A DNA stretch of 64,000 nt from Acidihalobacter_A sp037381185 (lineage in GTDB: Bacteria > Pseudomonadota > Gammaproteobacteria > DSM-5130 > Acidihalobacteraceae): assembly GCF_037381185.1 (NCBI RefSeq), contig NZ_JARRQY010000020.1:1-64000 (forward strand). The letters run 5' to 3'. The position numbers and the translations under genes are program-made. Below the pieces are notes generated by a model, which worked only from the letters and a program-made list of their open reading frames with translations, made no database searches and was not told where the DNA came from. This document shows, one piece after another, positions 19,401 through 30,409 of this stretch. How positions within the stretch are numbered: the first letter of the stretch is position 1; each line of letters begins with the position of its first letter.

Positions 19401-19934
19401 ATGGGTAGAAAACCAACCATCTCCCGTGACGGACTGCTGGACGTGGCCGAAGAGTTGGTGCGCGAGCAAGGCGGCTCCGCACTGACCATTGGCGCTTTGG
19501 CAAAGGCGGCGGGCATTTCCAAGGGCGGCGTGCAGTATTCGTTCGCCAGCAGGGATGACTTGGTGCGCAGCCTGATTGATCGCTGGACAAGCCGGTTCGA
19601 CGCGATGCTGGACGACGCGGCGACGGATGGTCCGGTCGACTTTATCCGAAGCTACATCGCGGCGACGCGAACCTCACAGCAGGCGATGGACGCGAAAATT
19701 GCAGGCCTGATGGTCAGCTATCTGGAAAATCCTGAGCATTTGAAAGAAACACGCGACTGGTATCGGGGGATTTTTGATCGTCTAGCCGGCGCATCGTCGA
19801 ATGCACAAGCGGCACGCGTGGCCTTCCTAGCCGTCGAGGGACTGTTCCTCTTGCGCATTAATGGCATTGACGAAGATGGCGACTGGACTAGCTTTCTCGA
19901 CGATGTGGAGGCAGTGCTGACGCGCTTGGCATGA
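19401..19934 (+). CDS. TetR/AcrR family transcriptional regulator
   Basis: Likely repressor of the divergent efflux pump and of itself. The 177-residue protein has the TetR helix-turn-helix at about residues 8-55 (LTIGALAKAAGISKGGVQYSFASRDDL) and a variable C-terminal ligand domain. The ATG at 19401 follows AGAAAG. The N-terminal sequence and gene arrangement resemble SmvR; the inducer cannot be read from the sequence. Confidence 0.85.
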   Translation: MGRKPTISRDGLLDVAEELVREQGGSALTIGALAKAAGISKGGVQYSFASRDDLVRSLIDRWTSRFDAMLDDAATDGPVDFIRSYIAATRTSQQAMDAKIAGLMVSYLENPEHLKETRDWYRGIFDRLAGASSNAQAARVAFLAVEGLFLLRINGIDEDGDWTSFLDDVEAVLTRLA

Positions 19935-20348
19935 CCTGCCGTACTGAGTAGCATGATCTGTCGATAAGACGTGACAACTCGATAAAACCCTTGTTACCGC
20001 GTAATTTCAACCAAACAACCTCTGCGAAAACCGGGGCGGTTCATTGCGAGTGTGAAACTAACGCATAATACATTACATCAATTAAATCAATGAGTTAAAT
20101 AGGAAAAACCACCCCCACTCAGTCGTTAATGAGCTGAAAAAGTCTTTATACGGCAAAGGCTTGCATTCATAACAACGTTCGATGCCATGAAAAGTGCCAT
20201 GTCCAGCAAATCTCATGCGGCGCTCAACCCATAGAGGGTATTTGACGTTCAACCAAAGCAGGTGCAACCCGCCGTTCGGGGGTGAAAATCTGCCTGATCC
20301 CCCAAGTTACTCAGCGTCGCACAGAAGTTTCCATGTGTTCGATGTCGG
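19935..20348. other. AT-rich spacer
   Basis: About 410 bases, with a notably AT-rich part at about 20040-20170. A 61-codon open stretch on the minus strand (20082-20267) has no ribosome site or recognisable domain. No terminator or tRNA is visible. The base composition contrasts with the core genes and supports recent acquisition of this segment. Confidence 0.4.
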
Positions 20349-21176
20349 TCAGACCCCCACGGCTCCATCAAGTGCCTGCAGCAAGGCTGGCTGCAACAAC
20401 GGCGTCACGGCCAGAATCCCGTCGCTCATCCAATTCAATTCACAACCATCGAGCCCCGTCACAATCGCTCCAGCCTCGCTGGCAATCAACATACCTGGCA
20501 ACCAGTCGTAGAGAGAACTGCCCTGCTCCCAATAGCCGTGCAATTGACCAGCCGCGAGTTGACACAGTGACAGCGATGCCGGCCCCATCCAGCGCTGCGC
20601 CAGCACTAGCGGCACCACGGAGGAGAGCCGGCGCAGGAAGGCCCCCACCTCTTGCTGCGGGCGCGGTGGGTAGTTGGGAAAACTGGTGCCGAGGAAGGCC
20701 ATCGCCAAGTCGCTTTGCGGTGTGACTGACAACGACTTGGTGTTGCCAGCCACACCACCACCCTGCGACGCGCAATACAGCATGCCAAGTGCGGCGTGAT
20801 ACACCCAGGCTAGCACCGGGCGACCATCCACCAGCAAGGCCAGCGTCATGGTCCACAGCGGCAATCCATGAAGATACTGCACGGCACCGTCTATTGGATC
20901 GAACAGCCAATAGGCCGGGTACTCCGCCCGCAACTGCTGAGGACGTATGCCTGGCTGCGCCAAGGGCAAGGCGGGATCAAGCTCAAGCAACAGCGGCTCC
21001 AGCGCGGCATGCGCCCATGCACATGCGTGGTCGAGGGTGCGCCTGAGCGCAAGGGCATCGCCGACGGCGCAAGCGGGCTGCCGCTGCATCAGCGAGTCGC
21101 CAATCGCACGCAGTTTCGGATCGAGATGTGCCAAAACTTGGGCTGGTGTCATGTCTGTATCAAGCAGGAATTGCAT
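20349..21176 (-). CDS. Inositol monophosphatase-family protein, atypical metal site
   Basis: A 275-residue member of the Mg-dependent sugar/inositol phosphatase superfamily. The DPIDG motif is present (FDPIDGAVQYLHG, with A in place of the usual T/S), and YDWLPG followed by LIASEAGA corresponds to the WDxAAG motif. The first-metal Glu pair that normally stands about 20 residues before DPIDG appears to be Gln-Gln (RPQQLRAEY), so activity may be altered. ATG at 21176 is chosen because GGAG lies 6 bases upstream; a TTG at 21188 is less likely. It is divergent from the AraC regulator, which may control it. Substrate unknown. Confidence 0.72.
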   Translation of the reverse strand: MQFLLDTDMTPAQVLAHLDPKLRAIGDSLMQRQPACAVGDALALRRTLDHACAWAHAALEPLLLELDPALPLAQPGIRPQQLRAEYPAYWLFDPIDGAVQYLHGLPLWTMTLALLVDGRPVLAWVYHAALGMLYCASQGGGVAGNTKSLSVTPQSDLAMAFLGTSFPNYPPRPQQEVGAFLRRLSSVVPLVLAQRWMGPASLSLCQLAAGQLHGYWEQGSSLYDWLPGMLIASEAGAIVTGLDGCELNWMSDGILAVTPLLQPALLQALDGAVGV

Positions 21177-21262
21177 CACTGTCTCCAAACAAAGAAACGG
21201 ATGGACAGTTTGGGCGTATTCAAGATGGCCTGCTATCGATAAAATACAAATAAATATCTCAA

Positions 21263-22009
21263 ATGGGACATCAAATGGAATTGCTTGTCACTCGCTCCAT
21301 CAAAAACGGCAAAGAGTTGCATGACCAGCAGCACTGTCATGCCGAAGGGCAGTTGTTCTCCGTACAGGTCGGTGTTGTCAACGTGCAGACAGCATCCGGC
21401 CGTTGGGTGCTACCTCCCGGCTGCCTGGGCTGGGTGCCGCCATGGCAATCACACGCCGCAGCAAGCTATGGTCCGCTGGAGGCGGTTAGCCACTATTTCG
21501 ATGAGACCGGATCTCAAGCCTCCATGCCTGCCGCATTGACCGTAGTGCGCAATACGCCGCTAATGCAAGCCTTGCTGGATGAACTGCCAAAGGGGGGCAC
21601 AGCAAGAAGCCATTACTTGGCAACCTTTGCCCATGCTTTTGGCCGCCTTGCACCGATGACCGGCTTTCTGCCCATGCCCACTCACCCGCGCCTGCAGGCG
21701 CTAGTGAGGAAATTGCTAGAGCAACCTGCCGATGCAGCCGATCTTGACGACTGGGCACAGCGGTGCAACATGTCGCGCCGCACGCTGACGCGGAGATTCG
21801 CCGATGAAACTGGCTGGAGCCTGGGGCAGTGGCGCCAGCAAATGCGTCTTCAATGCGCACTCGAACAACTGTCGCGCGGCCTGCCGGTCACGACCGTGGC
21901 GCTTAATTGCGGTTATCAAAGCATCAGCGCGTTCATTACGCTATTTCGGGAGAATTTCGATGTCACACCGGGAACATGGCAGTCCAACCACTCGCCTGCC
22001 AAAACTTGA
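21263..22009 (+). CDS. AraC family transcriptional regulator
   Basis: A 248-residue activator-type regulator. The N-terminal half is a cupin-like sensor (HCHAEGQLF... GVVNVQTASGRWVLPPG, a pattern common in AraC regulators). The C-terminal half (about residues 150-245) holds the two helix-turn-helix motifs, ending with the conserved GYQSISAFITLFRENFDVTPG. It is divergent from the IMPase-family gene with an 86-base gap, so that gene is the likely target. ATG 21275 is a possible alternative start. Confidence 0.83.
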   Translation: MGHQMELLVTRSIKNGKELHDQQHCHAEGQLFSVQVGVVNVQTASGRWVLPPGCLGWVPPWQSHAAASYGPLEAVSHYFDETGSQASMPAALTVVRNTPLMQALLDELPKGGTARSHYLATFAHAFGRLAPMTGFLPMPTHPRLQALVRKLLEQPADAADLDDWAQRCNMSRRTLTRRFADETGWSLGQWRQQMRLQCALEQLSRGLPVTTVALNCGYQSISAFITLFRENFDVTPGTWQSNHSPAKT

Positions 22010-23906
<1,897 letters not shown>

Positions 23907-23937
23907 GGCCGCTCACGCTGCAGGAGATCGGAAAACA

Positions 23938-23972
23938 ACGGCCGCGGCTCCCTGTCCGGGAGTCGCGGCCGT
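23938..23972 (-). terminator. Strong hairpin between guaB and guaA (attenuator-like)
   Basis: A 15-bp stem (23938-23952 with 23958-23972, one G-T mismatch) with a 5-base loop. In the guaB-to-guaA direction it is followed by TTGTTTTCC, a short U-rich tract. It resembles an intrinsic terminator placed to lower guaA relative to guaB, or a readthrough-controlled attenuator. Confidence 0.65.
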
Positions 23973-24027
23973 CCCACGGGTGCATCGAAGCACTGTCTCG
24001 AGCGCCCGTGTGCCGGGCGCAGCGCCG

Positions 24028-25488
24028 TCAATCGATGCGGTAGTTCGGCGCTTCCTTGGTGATCGCCACGTCATGCACATGGCTTTCGCGCATGCCGGCG
24101 TTGGTCACGCGCACGAAGCCGGGCTCGGTGCGCATGGTTTCGATATCGGCCGCGCCGACGTAGCCCATGCTGGAGCGCAGTCCGCCGAGGAGCTGGTGGA
24201 TGATGGCGCTGATCGACCCCTTGTACGGCACGCGGCCCTCGATGCCTTCAGGCACCAGCTTCTCCACTGCCGACGCTTCCTCCTGGAAGTAGCGGTCAGA
24301 CGAACCCTGCTGCATCGCGCCGAGCGAACCCATGCCGCGGTAGGACTTGTAGGAACGCCCCTGGAACAGTTCGACCTCGCCGGGGGCCTCTTCCGTGCCC
24401 GCGAACATGCTGCCAATCATCACGCTGTAGGCGCCGGCCACGATCGCCTTGGAAAGATCGCCGGAGAAACGGATGCCTCCATCGGCAATCAGCGGAACGT
24501 CTGTACCTTCAAGCGCACGGCAGACGTTGTCCACTGCCGTTATCTGCGGCACGCCGACGCCCGCGACGATGCGCGTGGTACAGATCGAGCCCGGGCCGAT
24601 GCCGACCTTGACACCGTCCGCACCGGCCTCGACCAGCGCACGGGCCGCCTCACCGGTGGCGATGTTGCCGCCGATGACCTGCATGTCGGGATAGGTCTGC
24701 TTGACCCAGCGTACGCGGTCGAGCACGCCCTGCGAATGACCGTGCGCAGTATCGACCACCAGCACGTCGGCGCCGGCCGCAACCAGCGCTTCGATGCGCT
24801 GCTCAGTGCCTTCGCCCGTACCGACCGCGGCACCGACGCGCAGGCGGCCGTGCTCGTCCTTGCAGGCGTTGGGGAAATCCGTGGACTTCTGGATGTCCTT
24901 CACGGTGATCATGCCGCGCAGCTGGAAGTTGCCGTTGACCACCAGCACCTTCTCGATGCGGTACTTGTGCAGCAGCCGGCGGACTTCTTCGCGGTCTGCG
25001 CCTTCCTTCACCGTGACGAGTTTCTCCTGCGGCGTCATGATGCTGCTGACCGGCGCATCGAGATTATCCTGGAACCGCATGTCGCGGCTGGTGACAATGC
25101 CGACCAGGCTTTCTCCGTCGACCACCGGCACGCCCGAGATATCGTTGGCCCGGGTGATCGCCAGAACTTCACGGATACTGGTGCCGGGAGAAACGGTGAT
25201 CGGCTGGGTAATCACGCCGCTTTCGTATTTCTTGACCAGGCGGACCTGCTGCGCCTGCTGCTCCGGTGTCATATTCTTGTGGATGATGCCGATGCCGCCT
25301 TCCTGCGCCATGGCGATGGCCAGACGGGCCTCGGTCACGGTGTCCATCGCCGCCGATACCAGCGGGATATTGAGCGTGATCGTACGTGTCAGGCGCGTTC
25401 GCAACGACGCATCTCGCGGCAGCACCCGGCTGTGCGCGGGCAGCAAAAGCACGTCGTCGAATGTAAGCGCTTCCTGAACGATTCGCAT
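24028..25488 (-). CDS. guaB: Inosine-5'-monophosphate dehydrogenase
   Basis: Oxidises IMP to XMP with NAD, the rate-limiting step to guanine nucleotides. The 486-residue protein has the (beta/alpha)8 barrel with the catalytic loop GPGSICTTRIV (C303). A pair of CBS domains is inserted at about residues 95-205. The C-terminal flap shows GYVGAADIETMRTEPGFVRVT. First gene of the guaBA operon, with a promoter candidate just upstream. Confidence 0.97.
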   Translation of the reverse strand: MRIVQEALTFDDVLLLPAHSRVLPRDASLRTRLTRTITLNIPLVSAAMDTVTEARLAIAMAQEGGIGIIHKNMTPEQQAQQVRLVKKYESGVITQPITVSPGTSIREVLAITRANDISGVPVVDGESLVGIVTSRDMRFQDNLDAPVSSIMTPQEKLVTVKEGADREEVRRLLHKYRIEKVLVVNGNFQLRGMITVKDIQKSTDFPNACKDEHGRLRVGAAVGTGEGTEQRIEALVAAGADVLVVDTAHGHSQGVLDRVRWVKQTYPDMQVIGGNIATGEAARALVEAGADGVKVGIGPGSICTTRIVAGVGVPQITAVDNVCRALEGTDVPLIADGGIRFSGDLSKAIVAGAYSVMIGSMFAGTEEAPGEVELFQGRSYKSYRGMGSLGAMQQGSSDRYFQEEASAVEKLVPEGIEGRVPYKGSISAIIHQLLGGLRSSMGYVGAADIETMRTEPGFVRVTNAGMRESHVHDVAITKEAPNYRID

Positions 25489-25518
25489 GGTGGAACCCCG
25501 TCGAAAAGTAAACCGTCA

Positions 25519-25547
25519 ATTATATATTTTCGAAAGGCTCGGGTAAA
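25519..25547 (-). promoter_or_regulatory. Sigma-70-like promoter of guaBA
   Basis: On the minus strand a perfect -10 box TATAAT (25524-25519) lies 17 bases downstream of TTTACC (25547-25542). The predicted start of transcription is near 25512, about 24 bases before the guaB ATG. Confidence 0.5.
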
Positions 25548-25619
25548 CTTCAAAAGGGAAGTCAAGCAACGGCCGAGCGCCGAATTCTCTCTCCATCCGG
25601 TAACAAAACGGTTAACAGG

Positions 25620-26240
25620 CTGCCGTTACCGCCAAACGTGCATTCGGAACACTCCCCACTGGCCGCCCGACATTGCCCCAGTCGAAGCGAAAGTGCTCCT
25701 CGCACAACATGCAACAGGCCTCGACGCAGGCCGGGCCATAGGCCGGCACATGGTCATCGCCTCGATTACATCGCACACCGCCAGGATGCATGCCTCGGGG
25801 AGTACGGAAGTACCTTTCAGCCCGAGCGGATAACCCGAGCTGTCGAAGCGCTCGTGGTGTTGGTGCACGATGTCCGGAATCGACCGGGGGAATTCGATAT
25901 TCTTCAGGATGTTGTAGCCGGCGTCGACATGGGTCCGGACAAACTCAATTCAACCCTGCTCAAGCGGCCCGGCTTGCTCAGTATCTCGGCCGAGATGGCG
26001 ATCTTGCCGATATCGCGGACCAAGCCGGCCAGGTACAGAGCCCGGACATGTTCCTCGTCCCAGGCCAGTTCGTGCGCCACGGCCTTGACCGGTTCGGCCA
26101 CCCTGCGCTAATGGCCGACTGTGTGGGGGGCGCACATTTCGATCGTAGTGGTCAGCGCCACGATGCTCGACTCCATCGATACCTGCAGACGCTGGAAAAA
26201 CTTTTCCTATTCGACCCGACCATGCAAGGTGCTGATACCG
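25620..26240 (-). pseudogene. Decayed HD-GYP domain phosphodiesterase
   Basis: Remnant of a cyclic-di-GMP phosphodiesterase, recognisable over about 200 residues in three minus-strand frames. Reading down from about 26200, LQVSMESSIVALTT...TVGH is followed by an in-frame TAG where family members have Gln. Then comes LYLAGLVRDIGKIAISAEILSKPGRLS in frame, where the catalytic HD is changed to RD. A frame break follows, then HHERFDSSGYPLGLKG (the GYP segment) and ILAVCDVIEAM. After another shift come remains of the C-terminal helix. The stop, at least two frameshifts and the lost His make it non-functional. The N-terminal sensor part is not recognisable. Confidence 0.85.
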
Positions 26241-26486
26241 CATGCTGGATCCCAGGCCACATCATTACAATTTATAAGGGTTTTCAGAACCCGATTGAGC
26301 CTCGGCAATGCCTACCATAACGCGCGATTTCGTCAGGCCAACCCTCGACCAGCTCGCAAAAACGACGCCCGACCTGCATCTGCTGGATGATGTCTATGCC
26401 GCCAACACCGTCAGCGCATAGACTCGATGGCCCACGTTTCGCTCGGACTCAACAGAACGACGATCAAGACGGTTAACATATGATGC

Positions 26487-27845
26487 ATGAATGACACGTC
26501 CACACGAGAAATCTACACCGTCAGCCGTCTCAACCTCGAAGCCAGGGGGCTGTTGGAAACACGCTTTCCCCTGATCTGGGTCGAAGGAGAACTGTCGAAC
26601 GTCTCCAGCCCGGCGTCGGGGCATCTCTATTTCACGCTCAAGGATCCGCATGCGCAGGTCCGAGCCGCAATGTTCCGTAACCGCAACCGGCATCTGGGTT
26701 TCACTCCGAAGGCCGGCCTGCAGGTCCTCGCTCGCGCACGCGTCAGCCTGTACGAGGCTCGCGGCGACTACCAACTCATCGTCGAACACCTGGAAGAAGC
26801 CGGCGAAGGCGCGCTGCGCCGCGCCTTCGAGGAACTGAAGAACCGCCTGGCCGCAGAGGGCCTGTTCGATGCCGAACGAAAGCGGCAGCCACCCGCGTAT
26901 CCGCACAGTCTCGGCGTCATCACCTCACCCACCGGAGCTGCACTGCGGGATGTTCTCAGCGTGCTGGCACGGCGCTTCCCAGCTCTGCCCGTCTATGTCT
27001 ACCCAGTCAGCGTGCAAGGCGCCGGTGCCGCCCCGTCGATCATTGCGGCCCTTGCCCGCGCCAACCACGAACAGCGCTGCGACACCCTACTGCTGGTGCG
27101 CGGCGGCGGCTCGCTGGAGGATCTGTGGGCCTTCAACGAGGAGGCGGTGGCCCGGGCAATTGCGGACTCGGAGATTCCGGTGGTCTGCGGCGTCGGGCAC
27201 GAGACTGACATCACTATCGCCGACTTCACCGCCGACCTGCGCGCACCGACCCCATCCGCCGCAGCCGAACTGGTGAGCCAGGACGCCACCCAACTCCTGC
27301 ACCGCCTCGGTTCGCTGGCCGAATCGTTGAGACTGCGTCTGCATGCCCGCGTCGGACAGCGGCAACGGATGCTGGAATCGCTACAGGGACGACTGGCGCG
27401 CCAACACCCCCTGCGCAGGCTGCAGCAGCATGCCCAGCGCATTGATGAACTCGAACTGCGCCTGCACCAGAGCCTCGCGCGGCAACAGCAGTTGCGCAGC
27501 AGCCGCCTGCAGACCCTGCAGGCCAGACTGAGCGCCCGTTCACCGGCGTTGACGCTATCCGCCCAGACGAAACGGCTTGAACGACTCCGCCAGGAACTAC
27601 ATCGGGCCATGCAGGAACGCATAAACAGGGAACACAAACGGCTTGCCTCCCTGAGCCGAACGTTGACCGCGGTAAGCCCGCTTGCCACGCTGCAACGCGG
27701 CTACGCCATCGCCCTCGCGCCCGGGAGCCTCGAACCGCTACGCAACACCGATCGTGCGCACGTCGATGATCGGATCGAGTTGCGCTTGGCGCGCGGTCGT
27801 CTATTCTGCCGCGTCGAGAAAATCGAACCCGAGGGTGGCTATTGA
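26487..27845 (+). CDS. xseA: Exodeoxyribonuclease VII large subunit
   Basis: Catalytic subunit of the single-strand DNA exonuclease VII, active with small subunit XseB in repair. The 452-residue protein has an N-terminal OB-fold (about 5-105), the catalytic domain with VRGGGSLEDLWAFNEE and GHETDITIADFTADLRAPTPSAAAE, and a long coiled-coil region (about 260-400). No xseB lies next to it. The gene-free stretch before it (26244-26486) contains only a 37-codon open frame (26308-26421) without a clear ribosome site. Confidence 0.96.
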   Translation: MNDTSTREIYTVSRLNLEARGLLETRFPLIWVEGELSNVSSPASGHLYFTLKDPHAQVRAAMFRNRNRHLGFTPKAGLQVLARARVSLYEARGDYQLIVEHLEEAGEGALRRAFEELKNRLAAEGLFDAERKRQPPAYPHSLGVITSPTGAALRDVLSVLARRFPALPVYVYPVSVQGAGAAPSIIAALARANHEQRCDTLLLVRGGGSLEDLWAFNEEAVARAIADSEIPVVCGVGHETDITIADFTADLRAPTPSAAAELVSQDATQLLHRLGSLAESLRLRLHARVGQRQRMLESLQGRLARQHPLRRLQQHAQRIDELELRLHQSLARQQQLRSSRLQTLQARLSARSPALTLSAQTKRLERLRQELHRAMQERINREHKRLASLSRTLTAVSPLATLQRGYAIALAPGSLEPLRNTDRAHVDDRIELRLARGRLFCRVEKIEPEGGY

Positions 27846-27857
27846 TGCGGCAAACGG

Positions 27858-28625
27858 CTACTGGCGATCGAACAACCGCCGCACCCCTTCCAACGACACC
27901 CACGCGGCTCCGGCCAAATCGCCCTGCAGTACCTTGCAGGGCCGCCCCGGTTCGCCAAGCTGATCGACGACGACCCAGGCGCCTGAAAAATCCTGCCCGC
28001 GCGTATAGTCATTGACCGTCACCAGCGTACGACAGCCGGCATCGCGCGCCGCAACGAGGCCGTGCTGCGAATCTTCAAAGGCCAGACAGGCAGTGGCCGG
28101 CAAGCGCATGACCTCCAGCGCATAGGAAAAAATGTCCGGCGCCGGTTTCTTGGCTGGGACGACGTCGCCCGCCGCCACAACCTCAAACCAGCCGATCGCG
28201 TCCTCACCGAGTGTCGCGCGCAGCAGCACCTCGACGTTCTCCGGCGTCGTCGTAGTGGCGATGGCCAAGCGCATCCCCGACGCACGCACCTCCTCCAGCA
28301 GGCGCTCCACGCCCGGGCGCAACGGAATGCTGCCGCTTTCGAGCAGCGCCAGGTAATGACGGGTCTTGCGTCCATGCAAATCAGCAATGAAGGCGGCGAG
28401 ATCGCCATCTGTCTGCAGCTGGAAATCGGGCCGGTAGCGCTGCAGATAGTAACGGATTCGTTCCTTGCCACCGGTGACCGACAACAGATCCGCGTACAAC
28501 TCCACGGACCACTCCCAATCCAGCCCGACCTCATCGAAAGCCCGATTGAACGCCACACGATGGCCATCGCGTTCCGTATCGGCGAGAGTCCCGTCTACAT
28601 CGAAAATCAACGCTTGCAGCGACAT
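27858..28625 (-). CDS. HAD-family phosphatase, CbbY-like
   Basis: A 255-residue haloacid dehalogenase-type sugar phosphatase. Catalytic D9 and D11 lie in FDVDGTLAD; a cap domain (about 15-90), motif II (IATTTT), Lys motif III (AKKPAPDIF) and motif IV (AFEDSQHG) follow. The cap and motif IV resemble CbbY, the xylulose-1,5-bisphosphatase of autotrophs, but no Calvin-cycle gene is in the window, so the substrate is uncertain. It is convergent with xseA, with only 12 bases between the stops. Confidence 0.82.
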   Translation of the reverse strand: MSLQALIFDVDGTLADTERDGHRVAFNRAFDEVGLDWEWSVELYADLLSVTGGKERIRYYLQRYRPDFQLQTDGDLAAFIADLHGRKTRHYLALLESGSIPLRPGVERLLEEVRASGMRLAIATTTTPENVEVLLRATLGEDAIGWFEVVAAGDVVPAKKPAPDIFSYALEVMRLPATACLAFEDSQHGLVAARDAGCRTLVTVNDYTRGQDFSGAWVVVDQLGEPGRPCKVLQGDLAGAAWVSLEGVRRLFDRQ

Positions 28626-28858
28626 ATGGATAGCTACCTCGGGTGTGCGGCGCGGAAAAGCGCATACTAAAACAATGCGCGACGCGCAGACCGTCTTGAG
28701 CGAATGCGCGCCGGAGAAGCGTTCCCGAACTACGCAACTCAGCGCCGTAGACTTCTTTCTCTCTTGCGCAACGGGGCGTCATTTGGTACTTAATCGTCCT
28801 TTTGACCCCGCGGCGCAAAAACGCCGATACAACGACGCCACATGCTGGAGTAAACAAG

Positions 28859-29308
28859 ATGGCCGCAAGCGAGCAGAGCCCCAACACCCCCGTACGCTCC
28901 CCTGTCGCCGGCATTGCGCCTTATGAGCCCAAGGAAGGCGAGGAATACATGAGCGACGCGCAGCTCGAGCATTTCCGAGAAATCCTCCTGGCCTGGCGCA
29001 AAGAGCTGATGGAAGAAGTCGACCGTACGGTCGAACACATGAAGAACGAAGCCGCCAACTTTGCCGATCCTTCCGACCGCGCCACGCAGGAAGAGGAATT
29101 CAGCCTCGAACTGCGCACCCGCGACCGCGAGCGCAAGCTGCTGAAGAAGATCGCCGAAGCACTGACCGACATCGATTCTGGCGAATACGGCTTCTGCAAG
29201 TCCTGCGGCGCCGAGATCGGCATTCGCCGTCTCGAGGCACGCCCGACCGCGACCTTGTGCATCGAGTGCAAAACGCTGCAGGAAATCAAGGAGAAGCAGA
29301 TGGCGTGA
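28859..29308 (+). CDS. dksA: RNA polymerase-binding transcription factor DksA
   Basis: Binds the secondary channel of RNA polymerase and, with ppGpp, mediates the stringent response. The 149-residue protein has a coiled coil with the tip residues D70 and D73 in DPSDRA and a four-Cys zinc finger C113, C116, C134, C137. ATG 28859 follows GGAG 8 bases upstream, preferred over longer upstream frames. The gene overlaps gluQ by 4 bases, a common arrangement in gammaproteobacteria. The 230 bases upstream to the HAD gene show no further feature. Confidence 0.96.
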   Translation: MAASEQSPNTPVRSPVAGIAPYEPKEGEEYMSDAQLEHFREILLAWRKELMEEVDRTVEHMKNEAANFADPSDRATQEEEFSLELRTRDRERKLLKKIAEALTDIDSGEYGFCKSCGAEIGIRRLEARPTATLCIECKTLQEIKEKQMA

Positions 29309-30255
29309 GCGTCGTCACGCTCACTTCAGCGGGCGCCGCACAAGCGGCGCCCGCATCCCCCTTTCCGTATCATGGCCGCTTCGCCCCCTCCCCCACCGGC
29401 CCCCTTCACTTCGGCTCATTGATCGCCGCACTAGGCAGCTTTCTCTGCGCCCGCCAGGCCAATGGCGAATGGCTGCTGCGCATCGAGGACATCGACCCTC
29501 CCCGCGAAGTTGCCGGCTCAGCCGACGCCATCCTGCATGCGCTCGAACGACACGGACTCGAGTGGGACGGATCAGTTCTCTACCAGAGTGGACGCAGCGA
29601 TGCCTACGACGCCGCGCTGGAGCGTCTACGCGACGACGGCTGGCTGTACGAGTGCAGTTGCACCCGAAGCGAGATCGCCTCGCACGGAAGGCGCGGTCCC
29701 TACGGCATCATCTACCCCGGCACCTGCCGCACCGGAGCACGCTCGTCACGACGGCCACGCTCGCTACGGGTACGTACTCACGAACACCTCATCCACTTCG
29801 ACGATCTGCTGCAGGGACTGCAGCAGCAGCGGCTGCAGGAAACATCCGGCGACTTCATCGTACGCCGCGCGGACGGACTCTACGCCTATCAACTCGCCGT
29901 AGTAGTCGATGACGACGAACAGAACATCACCGATGTCGTGCGCGGCGCGGACCTGCTCGATTCAACGCCAAGGCAGATTCACTTGCAGCAGCTTCTCAGC
30001 CTGCGCAATCCTCGCTATCTCCACCTGCCCATCGCGGCGAACTCCCGTGGCGAGAAACTAAGCAAGCAGACTCATGCTCCCGCGCTCGAGCAGCGTACTC
30101 CGAGCGAAAACCTGTGGCGCGCGCTCACCTTCCTGGACCAGAAGCCACCACCCGACCTGCTCCACGCCACTCCACGCGAGACTCTCACCTGGGCGATCGA
30201 GGCATGGAACGTGAAACACGTTCCGCATCGCGGCATCATTCGGCTTGAGGACTGA
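29305..30255 (+). CDS. gluQ: Glutamyl-Q tRNA(Asp) synthetase
   Basis: A paralogue of the glutamyl-tRNA synthetase catalytic core that attaches glutamate to queuosine 34 of tRNA-Asp. The 316-residue protein has the HIGH-like motif PTGPLHFGS and the KMSKS-like EKLSKQ. It also carries the zinc site formed by YECSC and the Tyr/Cys of YPGTC, and it lacks an anticodon-binding domain. GTG 29305 is chosen because it overlaps the dksA stop (GTGA); a longer N-terminus back to 29257 is less likely. Confidence 0.94.
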   Translation: MSVVTLTSAGAAQAAPASPFPYHGRFAPSPTGPLHFGSLIAALGSFLCARQANGEWLLRIEDIDPPREVAGSADAILHALERHGLEWDGSVLYQSGRSDAYDAALERLRDDGWLYECSCTRSEIASHGRRGPYGIIYPGTCRTGARSSRRPRSLRVRTHEHLIHFDDLLQGLQQQRLQETSGDFIVRRADGLYAYQLAVVVDDDEQNITDVVRGADLLDSTPRQIHLQQLLSLRNPRYLHLPIAANSRGEKLSKQTHAPALEQRTPSENLWRALTFLDQKPPPDLLHATPRETLTWAIEAWNVKHVPHRGIIRLED

Positions 30256-30282
30256 AATAGCCATATCATAGTTATGGCTATT
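30256..30282 (+). terminator. Terminator after dksA-gluQ
   Basis: AATAGCCATA (30256-30265) pairs perfectly with TATGGCTATT (30273-30282) over a 7-base loop, beginning right after the gluQ stop. The stem is AT-rich and the T-run short, so efficiency may be modest. Confidence 0.6.
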
Positions 30283-30409
30283 ATTCCCGTAGCGGATAGT
30301 CGACACCCGAATGGAGCTTTTGCCGCTAGCCTTCTAATTTTCTGCTACGCTCGAACGGTTGAGGAGCACAGGACTACACTCGAAATCGCAGCTGAAGGAA
30401 CAGAGCATT

